64,000 bases of DNA from a virus. Under the pieces are notes generated by a model, which saw only the letters and a list, made by a program, of their open reading frames with translations, did no database searches and was not told the DNA's origin. The translations under genes were made by a program, and so were the position numbers. Shown piece by piece: positions 34,297-40,464 of the stretch (positions are counted from its first letter, which is position 1; each line of letters begins with the position of its first letter). The stretch covers positions 1 to 64,000 of IMG/VR virus record IMGVR_UViG_3300021960_000023. One strand, given 5' to 3'.

Positions 34297-35424
34297 ATGA
34301 ATAACATGAAAATATCAACCCAAAGAATCTTAGAAGAAATTTCTAATAAGTTTCCAGGCCAAACGGATTTCCGTAGAGCCATAATCGAAGACGTGGCAAA
34401 ATCCATGGGCTTTACCGCTAAGGATTTTTATCCTTTACTTTCTTCTGACAACAGAGTTAAGATCGGTACTTATTCCCTAGAAGGATTATTACCAGAAGCA
34501 GCTCCGGCAGCTATGGACCAGGTCCCAGCTACTGCGGCTCAAATGCAATCTATTACAAGCGATGAAAGAACTTTCGCTACAGTGGATCCTACATTCGTCC
34601 CATGGGGTTCTTTTAAAGATGTTACCCAGATTATTAAATCTGAAATGTTTTATCCTACTTACGTTTCTGGCTTATCCGGAAATGGTAAAACTTTTATGAT
34701 CGAGCAAGCTTGTGCTAAGCTCGGCAAAGAATTCATTAGAGTTCAAATCAATCCAGAAACGGATGAAGATGATTTACTTGGTGGATTTAGATTAATTAAC
34801 GGCGAAACAGTTTTCGCTAAAGGCCCAGTTCTAAAAGCAATGGAATCCGGTGCAATACTTTTACTCGATGAGATCGATAGAGCTACCAACAAGATCATGT
34901 GTCTTCAAGGTATCTTAGAAGGCAAACCAGTACTTGTTAAAAAGACTGGTGAAACAATTACACCTAAAAAAGGTTTCAACGTATTCGCTACTGCCAATAC
35001 TAAAGGCAAAGGTTCAGACGATGGTAGATTTACCGCAGCTAGTATCTTAGATGATGCTTTCTTAGAAAGATTTACTATCTCAGTAGATATGCAATTCCCT
35101 TCAGTTTCTGTAGAGAAAAGAATTCTACAAAAACATATGGATAAATTTGATACCCAAGATACAGAGTTTGTAACCAAGCTTGTTACTTGGGCAGATATTA
35201 TCCGTAAAACATTTTACGATGATGGCGTAGACGAAGTTATTTCTACTAGAAGACTTTGCCACGTTGTCCAAACATTCTCGATCTTTAAAGACAAAATGAA
35301 ATCAATCGATCTTTGTATTTCTAGATTCGACGAAGATACAAAAATAGCTTTCTTGGATCTCTATACAAAAGTAGATTCAGGGGTAGAGCTAGAAATACCA
35401 GGAGATGAAGATGCCCAAATCTAA
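34297..35424 (+). CDS. cobS: CobS-like MoxR-family AAA+ ATPase
   Basis: The 375-aa product has Walker A SGLSGNGKTFMIEQ near residue 129, Walker B AILLLDEIDRA near 190, sensor ATANTKGKG near 232, and an arginine-finger stretch DDAFLERFTIS. This is the cobS gene known from cyanophages, whose role there is not settled. The adjacent VWA/HExxH gene is its probable partner. Both have their own promoter with the same phased upstream motif. Confidence 0.85.
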   Translation: MNNMKISTQRILEEISNKFPGQTDFRRAIIEDVAKSMGFTAKDFYPLLSSDNRVKIGTYSLEGLLPEAAPAAMDQVPATAAQMQSITSDERTFATVDPTFVPWGSFKDVTQIIKSEMFYPTYVSGLSGNGKTFMIEQACAKLGKEFIRVQINPETDEDDLLGGFRLINGETVFAKGPVLKAMESGAILLLDEIDRATNKIMCLQGILEGKPVLVKKTGETITPKKGFNVFATANTKGKGSDDGRFTAASILDDAFLERFTISVDMQFPSVSVEKRILQKHMDKFDTQDTEFVTKLVTWADIIRKTFYDDGVDEVISTRRLCHVVQTFSIFKDKMKSIDLCISRFDEDTKIAFLDLYTKVDSGVELEIPGDEDAQI

Positions 35425-35692
35425 ACCAAACTATAAATTTAACGAAGGAGCTTTGATTGCAGAGCTCCAAGGTTATATCGATGCTACCTATAATGGTCAC
35501 TATTCTAAAAACAAATTCCAATCAACGGAATTTATTTCAGACTGCGGTCATGGTATGGGTTTTGCAATTGGTAATATACTTAAATACGCGCAGAGGTACG
35601 GCCGTAAGGGCACACGCGACGATCACCGAAAAGATCTAATGAAAGTATTACATTACTCTTTAATTGCGCTTAGCGAACACGACAGGTCTTAA
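35405..35692 (+). CDS. DUF3310-like small protein
   Basis: The 95-aa product contains YIDATYNGHYSKNKFQSTEF, then GMGFAIGNILKYAQRYGRKG and DLMKVLHYSLIALSEHD, the HYS / GN-KY-RYG / DL-K-HY pattern of DUF3310. That family is common in phage early regions; biochemical role unknown, sometimes linked to nucleotide metabolism. It overlaps the cobS-like gene by 20 bases. A GC-rich patch lies at 35587-35628. Confidence 0.68.
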   Translation: MKMPKSKPNYKFNEGALIAELQGYIDATYNGHYSKNKFQSTEFISDCGHGMGFAIGNILKYAQRYGRKGTRDDHRKDLMKVLHYSLIALSEHDRS

Positions 35693-35693
35693 T

Positions 35694-36224
35694 ATGAATG
35701 TAATACTTAATTTTTGGAACAAACACATATGGACAATAACATTTGTTATTTGTTTACCCCTTATATTAGCTTTTATTTCCCAAAAGGTATATGGATCAAA
35801 TAGTGACATTGGAGAACAAAGAGTATGCTTAGCACAAAACATTTACTTTGAATCTGCTAACCAACCTGATGCAGGTAGAGTGGCAGTAGCCCAAGTGGTT
35901 TTAAATAGAGTGGACGATTTACAATTTCCCAATACAATTTGTGGAGTAGTTTATCAAGCTAAGATGAGAACTAATTGGAAAGGACAAGAAGTACCTATCC
36001 TAAACCAATGTCAATTTAGCTGGTTTTGTGATGGTAAGTCTGATGAACCTACAGATTCTATTACTTGGATGCAATCCATTCGTATAGCAGATCAGGTTAT
36101 GTTTGATTTTAACTTTGATCTTACCGAAGGTGCTTTATACTATCACACAATTCATATCGATCCTTACTGGAACGATTACTTAACCCCCACGGTTATTATT
36201 AATGACCATATTTTTTACAAATAG
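35694..36224 (+). CDS. SleB-type cell-wall hydrolase (endolysin) with N-terminal membrane segment
   Basis: The 176-aa product has an N-terminal hydrophobic segment (WTITFVICLPLILAFI, about residues 12-27) that may act as a signal-arrest anchor. The SleB/CwlJ hydrolase core follows: VCLAQNIYFESANQPDAGRV, AVAQVVLNRVDD, and CQFSWFCDGKSD. It would cut peptidoglycan at lysis. ATG 35694 is 1 base after the previous stop; an upstream TTG extension was rejected. No holin is adjacent. Confidence 0.82.
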   Translation: MNVILNFWNKHIWTITFVICLPLILAFISQKVYGSNSDIGEQRVCLAQNIYFESANQPDAGRVAVAQVVLNRVDDLQFPNTICGVVYQAKMRTNWKGQEVPILNQCQFSWFCDGKSDEPTDSITWMQSIRIADQVMFDFNFDLTEGALYYHTIHIDPYWNDYLTPTVIINDHIFYK

Positions 36225-36227
36225 GGA

Positions 36228-36256
36228 TTTACATTCAACACAAACTATGGTATAAT
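36228..36256 (+). promoter_or_regulatory. Early promoter for gp45
   Basis: TTTACA and TATAAT with a 17-bp spacer and extended -10 TATGGTATAAT. The site AAAGGAATA precedes ATG 36286. Confidence 0.9.
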
Positions 36257-36285
36257 AGTACCATTAAACTAAAAAGGAATATATT

Positions 36286-36957
36286 ATGCAATTATCAACC
36301 GACACAGTAGAAGTTCTAAAAAACTTTTCTACAATTAACCCAAACCTAGTTATCGAACCTGGTCAAAAACTACATACGATCTCTGAATCTAAAACAGTTA
36401 TGGCTAAGGCAGAAATCGTAGAAGACTTTCCTAATCAGGTTGGGATTTATGATATGAATGAATTCCTTTCTGTGTTAAATCTAATACCAGGAAACAATAT
36501 TGATTTCCACGATAAACATCTAACGATTTCTTCTGGACAACAGAATGTAAATTACTTTTATTCTAATACGGAAATTCTAACTACACCACAGAAAGACATT
36601 AATATGCCTGATGTAGATGTTGGCGTTACCTTATCAGAAGATGTACTATCTAAAATTAAACAAGCAGCAAATGTTTTAGGACATACAGATTTATCTATTA
36701 CAGGTAACGAAGGTTCTATCATAGCTAAAGTATTCGACGCAAAAGATGCTACAGCAAATGATTATACTTTTAGTATTGAATCAGATAATACAGCTAAAGG
36801 CAAATTTAATTTTGATTTTAACATTGGTAACCTTAAGTTAATCCCAGGTGATTACTTTTTAAGCTTATCAGAAAAGAAAATATCCCACTGGCAGAATATG
36901 AATTTCCCAGTAGAATATTTTGTTGCCCTAGAGCAATCAACAAATTTTAATGTATAA
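36286..36957 (+). CDS. 45: Sliding clamp gp45
   Basis: The 223-aa product matches T4 gp45 (228 aa): an N-terminal VEVLKNFSTINPNLVIEPG, then AEIVEDFPNQVGIYDMNEFL and FSIESDNTAKGKFNFDFNIG, and C-terminal WQNMNFPVEYFVALEQSTNF. The trimeric ring tethers gp43 polymerase and activates late promoters through gp55. It starts the gp45-44-62-regA-43 replication block in T4 order. Confidence 0.93.
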   Translation: MQLSTDTVEVLKNFSTINPNLVIEPGQKLHTISESKTVMAKAEIVEDFPNQVGIYDMNEFLSVLNLIPGNNIDFHDKHLTISSGQQNVNYFYSNTEILTTPQKDINMPDVDVGVTLSEDVLSKIKQAANVLGHTDLSITGNEGSIIAKVFDAKDATANDYTFSIESDNTAKGKFNFDFNIGNLKLIPGDYFLSLSEKKISHWQNMNFPVEYFVALEQSTNFNV

Positions 36958-36960
36958 ATA
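36953..36960 (+). promoter_or_regulatory. T4-type late promoter inside the gp45 end
   Basis: An exact TATAAATA octamer overlaps the gp45 stop codon. It most likely serves the 37060 gene, which has an AAAGGAG site. Confidence 0.72.
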
Positions 36961-36961
36961 T

Positions 36962-37063
36962 ATGCATGAAAAGAATTCTCCATTTAATTATGGGGATAAT
37001 GGTGGAGGTGCTGATTATCAGGCCTCTATATTTAGTCTACTTTGCAAAGGAGAAATAAAATGA
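36962..37063 (+). CDS. Possible 33-aa ORF
   Basis: MHEKNSPFNYGDNGGGADYQ and then ASIFSLLCKGEIK, ending in a TGA that overlaps the next ATG (ATGA). It could be translated only from transcripts begun upstream, because the start lies 1 base after the late octamer. The ATGA coupling supports it weakly. Function unknown. Confidence 0.35.
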   Translation: MHEKNSPFNYGDNGGGADYQASIFSLLCKGEIK

Positions 37064-37311
37064 CAGACGCAGTAGAAACTCAAGCAGCAGAAGAGCCTGT
37101 ACAACTCTCGCTAGGGGATATCCAATTATTTGTTCAGATCATAGATCTATGTTCAAAAAGAGGAGCATTCGAAGGCCAAGAGTTAGAACCAATTGGAGCA
37201 TTAAGAGGAAAGGTTGTAAGATTCCTGGAAGCTAATGTACCAGCCGAAGAAGGCGCACCGGTTCAAGGTGAAATGGATGTTGAACCTTCAGAAGAAGAAG
37301 CATCAAGCTAA
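37060..37311 (+). CDS. Small acidic conserved protein
   Basis: The 83-aa product has a helical core (LSLGDIQLFVQIIDLCSKRG, AFEGQELEPIGALRGKVVRF) and an acidic tail. Similar small proteins occur next to clamp genes in marine T4-like phages, function unknown to me. A late promoter and a strong AAAGGAG ribosome site suggest high late expression. An upstream TTG extension was rejected in favour of ATG 37060. Confidence 0.6.
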   Translation: MTDAVETQAAEEPVQLSLGDIQLFVQIIDLCSKRGAFEGQELEPIGALRGKVVRFLEANVPAEEGAPVQGEMDVEPSEEEASS

Positions 37312-37330
37312 ACTTGAAAACAAGCCTATT

Positions 37331-37350
37331 GCGGGAGGGTCAAATCCCGC
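37331..37350 (+). other. 6-bp GC-rich hairpin between genes
   Basis: GCGGGA and TCCCGC with an 8-base loop, 20 bases after the stop at 37311 and upstream of the 37373 gene. No T-run follows; it may stabilise the late mRNA end or act as a weak attenuator. Confidence 0.5.
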
Positions 37351-37372
37351 TAACCTTAATTAGGATTATATA

Positions 37373-37630
37373 ATGGATAAAAATGAAAAACAAGAGCTAA
37401 TCACAGCTCTAAAAAATGGTACCGTTCAGGTAACATTTCAAAAGGTAAACTCAGATGAAATTAGAGTTATGCCTTGTACCCTTAACCCACTTGTATTAGA
37501 AGCACATAATGTTAAGCCAACAATTGGTGGTATAACATCTGATTCAGATCAAATACCTGCCTGGTCTATAGACAAACAGGCTTGGCGTTCTTTTATTGCT
37601 GATACAGTATTAGGTTGGGAAGTACTATGA
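37373..37630 (+). CDS. SH3-barrel-like small protein (DUF2693-like)
   Basis: The 85-aa product LITALKNGTVQVTFQKVNSD followed by RVMPCTL and WRSFIADTVLGWEVL has the GxVxVTFxK...RxMxCTL...WRSF pattern of DUF2693. The family is a small beta-barrel found in phage early regions. Its stop overlaps the gp44 ATG. The role is unknown; in this operon it could assist replication. Confidence 0.6.
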   Translation: MDKNEKQELITALKNGTVQVTFQKVNSDEIRVMPCTLNPLVLEAHNVKPTIGGITSDSDQIPAWSIDKQAWRSFIADTVLGWEVL

Positions 37631-38562
37631 ATGAATTCTTATGGGTCGAGAAATATCGACCACAAATTATTGCAGACGTAATACTGCCTTCTCATATAAA
37701 AGCTACATTCGAGGATATTGTTAACGGAGGTGAATTACACAATATGCTTTTAACCGGAACAGCCGGTCTGGGAAAAACCACCGTAGCAAAGGCATTATGC
37801 AATGAACTAGATTTAGATTACCTACTGATCAATGGATCAGAAGAGGGTAATATAGACACGCTTAGAAATAAGATTAAACAATTTGCCAGCACAGTAAGTT
37901 TACAGGGTGGATACAAGGTGGTGATTTTAGATGAAGCAGATTATCTAAACCCCCAGTCCACCCAACCAGCACTAAGAGGTTTCATAGAAGAATTCTCAGG
38001 TAACTGTAGGTTTATACTTACTTGCAATTTTAAAAACAGAATTATAGAACCACTACATTCCAGATGTTCGGTTATAGAATTCAATATAGCTAAAAAGGAC
38101 ATGCCTCCTCTTCTTTCAGATTTTATGAAAAGAGTGGAATACATCCTCGGCGCAGAAGGCGTTAGCTACGATAAGCAAGTAATTGCGGATCTAATTATGA
38201 AGCATATGCCAGATTGGCGTAGAGTCTTAAACGAATTACAAAGATATAGTACCAGTGGAAACATTGATACAGGCATCCTAGTGAGCGTTAGCGAGACTTC
38301 TATCAATGATCTAATGCTTCATATTAAAGTAAAAGACTTTAAACGTATGCGTCAATGGGTAGCAGACAACATGGATACGGAACCAGCTTCCGTCTTTAGA
38401 AAGATCTATGATAACATGTATGAATATATTGACCCTAAATCTATACCTCAGTTAGTTCTTATTCTAGCTGATTATCAATACAAGAATGCATTCGTGGCAG
38501 ATCACGAACTAAATCTTGTGGCGTGTTTAACCGAAATAATGGCAGGAGTAGAAATAAAATGA
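37627..38562 (+). CDS. 44: Clamp loader large subunit gp44
   Basis: The 311-aa AAA+ protein has FLWVEKYRPQIIADVILPSH, Walker A TGTAGLGKTTVAKAL near residue 43, Walker B VVILDEADYL near 104 and the SRC arginine finger LHSRCSVIEF. Four gp44 and one gp62 load the gp45 ring. ATG 37627 overlaps the previous stop (ATGA); a GTG start 12 bases earlier was rejected. Confidence 0.94.
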   Translation: MNEFLWVEKYRPQIIADVILPSHIKATFEDIVNGGELHNMLLTGTAGLGKTTVAKALCNELDLDYLLINGSEEGNIDTLRNKIKQFASTVSLQGGYKVVILDEADYLNPQSTQPALRGFIEEFSGNCRFILTCNFKNRIIEPLHSRCSVIEFNIAKKDMPPLLSDFMKRVEYILGAEGVSYDKQVIADLIMKHMPDWRRVLNELQRYSTSGNIDTGILVSVSETSINDLMLHIKVKDFKRMRQWVADNMDTEPASVFRKIYDNMYEYIDPKSIPQLVLILADYQYKNAFVADHELNLVACLTEIMAGVEIK

Positions 38563-38729
38563 TCTATGAAATTAACCAAGTATATTATGAAAAGGGTAGA
38601 ACTGCATATAGGGTATGTATTAAAGATGCAGATAGCAATGAGCTTAAATCCGAAAGAATATTTAGAACAAAAGAAGATGCTAAGAGTTACATAGCACTTA
38701 AGAAGTTATATAAAAATGAATCCCTTTGA
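38559..38729 (+). CDS. Small protein between gp44 and gp62
   Basis: The 56-aa frame MIYEINQVYYEKGRTAYRVC to YIALKKLYKNESL begins at an ATGA overlap with the gp44 stop and overlaps gp62 by 14 bases. The beta-then-helix layout looks like a small folded protein. Such a gene is absent from the T4 gp44-62 junction. Function unknown. Confidence 0.6.
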   Translation: MIYEINQVYYEKGRTAYRVCIKDADSNELKSERIFRTKEDAKSYIALKKLYKNESL

Positions 38730-39096
38730 TTACATAAATGCAATTAATTTTACTAAGAAGAATCTAATAGTAGATGATGAGACAGAAAAAGCTTATCAAC
38801 CATTCTTAGTTAATAGAACTTTATCTCACTTTAGAGATACTGTATTATATGCTAATGAGATGAACATAAATCACCACCTAGATAGTGCGCTTCAGAATCA
38901 ATTTTATATAAATATAATAAGAAAGAAGAAAAGATTCTCTAAGTGGGTTAAGCCATCAGAGATAGAATGTTTGGAAGTGATTAAAGAAAATTATGGATAT
39001 AGTAATGAAAAAGCAAAATCAGTATTGTCCCTTTTTACTCCAGACCAAATTGAACAGTTGAAACATAGGATTTATAAAGGTGGAAAAAGAAAATAA
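38716..39096 (+). CDS. 62: Clamp loader small subunit gp62
   Basis: The 126-aa product starts MNPFDYINAINFTKKNL, continues NRTLSHFRDTVLYANEMN, and has RFSKWVKPSEIECLEVIKEN. It is shorter than T4 gp62 (187 aa) but typical in size for marine relatives. It is the non-ATPase stator of the clamp loader. It overlaps regA by 17 bases. Confidence 0.85.
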   Translation: MNPFDYINAINFTKKNLIVDDETEKAYQPFLVNRTLSHFRDTVLYANEMNINHHLDSALQNQFYINIIRKKKRFSKWVKPSEIECLEVIKENYGYSNEKAKSVLSLFTPDQIEQLKHRIYKGGKRK

Positions 39097-39508
39097 TGAA
39101 ATAAAAGAATGGGTCCCAGCTGATATGCTGGAAGTGACTCTAAACGAACCGGATGACTTTCTTAAGATAAGAGAAACATTAACACGTATCGGTGTTGCAT
39201 CCCGCAAAGATCAAAAGCTATATCAATCTTGCCATATATTACATAAGCAAGGTAGATACTTTATAGTTCACTTTAAAGAACTATTTCTATTGGATGGTAA
39301 GCCATCTAATTTAATTGAAAATGATGTACAACGTAGAAATACAATTGCTACATTATTATCGGACTGGGGATTGGTTACAATGAATAAGCCATCTCAAGCC
39401 CAAGACACTGCGCCTCTCAGGCAGATCAAGGTCATACCTTTCAAAGAGAAAACTGAGTGGGAGCTATGTCCTAAATATAATATCGGAAATACTAAGCAAC
39501 AAGATTAA
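39080..39508 (+). CDS. regA: Translational repressor RegA
   Basis: The product contains the RegA core: MLEVTLNEPDDFLKIRETLT, SCHILHKQGRYFIVHFKEL, RRNTIATLLSDWGL and WELCPKYNIGN, which mirrors T4 RegA to its end. It binds ribosome sites of early mRNAs. GTG 39080 gives 142 aa; the internal ATG at 39125 aligns with the T4 start and is a fair alternative. Confidence 0.9.
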   Translation: MEKENNEIKEWVPADMLEVTLNEPDDFLKIRETLTRIGVASRKDQKLYQSCHILHKQGRYFIVHFKELFLLDGKPSNLIENDVQRRNTIATLLSDWGLVTMNKPSQAQDTAPLRQIKVIPFKEKTEWELCPKYNIGNTKQQD

Positions 39509-39594
39509 TTAGATATGCATTATCTTTACAATCTTGTTAATTCTCCCGGCTTTCATAAACTTATGAAATCGTTTGAATAATTTTTTCATATTAT

Positions 39595-39602
39595 TATTTA
39601 TA
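39595..39602 (-). promoter_or_regulatory. Minus-strand late-promoter octamer, back-to-back with a plus-strand variant
   Basis: TATTTATA here reads TATAAATA on the minus strand. It joins CG and TATAAAAA (39605-39612) on the plus strand, giving the palindrome TTTATACGTATAAA. Minus-strand transcripts would run antisense into regA. The 198-base gap 39509-39706 holds no protein gene that I can see. Confidence 0.45.
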
Positions 39603-39634
39603 CGTATAAAAATAGCATCTAGTTAATTAGTACG

Positions 39635-39642
39635 TATAAATA
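39635..39642 (+). promoter_or_regulatory. T4-type late promoter for Hsp20
   Basis: An exact TATAAATA octamer within GTACGTATAAATA, 65 bases before ATG 39707, which has a strong AGGAGG site. Confidence 0.8.
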
Positions 39643-39706
39643 TAATCGAAGAATGCGGCATTGGGCCGGTTCTCAATAACCTTGCTATATATAGGAGGAA
39701 ATAACT

Positions 39707-40162
39707 ATGGTAAGAAGTAATCTGAACGTACCACGTTCACTATTCGTTGGTTTTGATGGATTGTTTGAAGACTTAGAAAGGATTCACAATTCGGCTAGAA
39801 CTGGAACTGATAACTACCCACCACACAACATTGTTCGTGTAGATGATGAAAATTTCATTATTGAACTAGCAGTGGCTGGATTCAGCATGGATGATCTCGA
39901 GATTGAGGTCAAAGATGGGATCTTAAAGGTGAAAGGTAATACTGGTGACGATGAAAGGTCGTATGCGTACAAGGGTATCTCATCCCGCAAATTCGAGAAG
40001 AGCTTCCGACTCTCTGAATTTGTCGTAATCGATGGGGCTGACCTTAAAGATGGAATACTCGTGGTGAATGCCAGGGTCGAAATCCCAGAGGAACAGCGTC
40101 CAAGGAAGATCAAAATAGGGTCTACTGGGGCATCAAAGAAGAAGGAATTCTTGAAAGAGTAA
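39707..40162 (+). CDS. Small heat-shock protein Hsp20
   Basis: The 151-aa product has an alpha-crystallin domain: PPHNIVRVDDENFIIELAVA, GFSMDDLEIEVKDGILKVKG, and FRLSEFVVIDGADLKDGILV. Hsp20 genes occur in many marine T4-like phages and probably hold folding virion proteins. Late promoter and strong ribosome site suggest high late output. Its codon use is less AT-biased than the neighbours. Confidence 0.92.
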   Translation: MVRSNLNVPRSLFVGFDGLFEDLERIHNSARTGTDNYPPHNIVRVDDENFIIELAVAGFSMDDLEIEVKDGILKVKGNTGDDERSYAYKGISSRKFEKSFRLSEFVVIDGADLKDGILVVNARVEIPEEQRPRKIKIGSTGASKKKEFLKE

Positions 40163-40218
40163 TTCCGGTGAGCAGCGAAACTCGGTAGGTTATAATAATA
40201 ATTTACCGGAGATAAATC

Positions 40219-40359
40219 ATGACACAATTAAAAGCTTACTTAGCTGATAATCATGACATCGTTAGGACCTTAAAAGATATGTTGGTAACTGCTATGATCG
40301 CCATAGCCTGCGCAGGTACAGCACCTGCACTGATTTGGTTATCATTATTATCTTATTAA
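40219..40359 (+). CDS. Small membrane protein (46 aa)
   Basis: The frame MTQLKAYLADNHDIVRTLKD has a hydrophobic C-terminal helix (TAMIAIACAGTAPALIWLSL). ACCGGAGA precedes its ATG by 6 bases. It lies between Hsp20 and the gp43 promoter. It could be a small holin-like or membrane-modifying protein; no family recognised. Confidence 0.55.
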   Translation: MTQLKAYLADNHDIVRTLKDMLVTAMIAIACAGTAPALIWLSLLSY

Positions 40360-40384
40360 GGCTCTCGATATACAATTCATGCGG

Positions 40385-40402
40385 GGGGTAAGAAATTACC
40401 CC
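40385..40402 (+). other. GAAA-capped hairpin upstream of the gp43 promoter
   Basis: GGGGTAA, loop GAAA, TTACCCC, a 7-bp stem with a stable GNRA tetraloop. No T-run follows. It may end or stabilise the Hsp20 transcript. RegA in T4 acts near the gp43 start, but this hairpin is upstream of the promoter so it is not in the gp43 leader. Confidence 0.6.
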
Positions 40403-40426
40403 ACCGTTCCTTGATTGAAAAAAAGG

Positions 40427-40455
40427 TTTACAAACCTTCTAAACTATGGTATAAT
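40427..40455 (+). promoter_or_regulatory. Early promoter for gp43
   Basis: TTTACA and TATAAT with a 17-bp spacer and extended -10 TATGGTATAAT, only 9 bases before ATG 40465, so the gp43 leader is very short. Confidence 0.9.
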
Positions 40456-40464
40456 ATACTCACT

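Noticed and set aside
31996-35424. Cobalamin biosynthesis operon
   Set aside because: Only CobS-like and CobT-like genes occur; no other cobalamin gene is present, and MoxR-VWA machines are a better fit.
40411-40464. N-terminal extension of gp43
   Set aside because: It begins upstream of the early promoter; the ATG at 40465 puts the exonuclease residues at T4-like positions.
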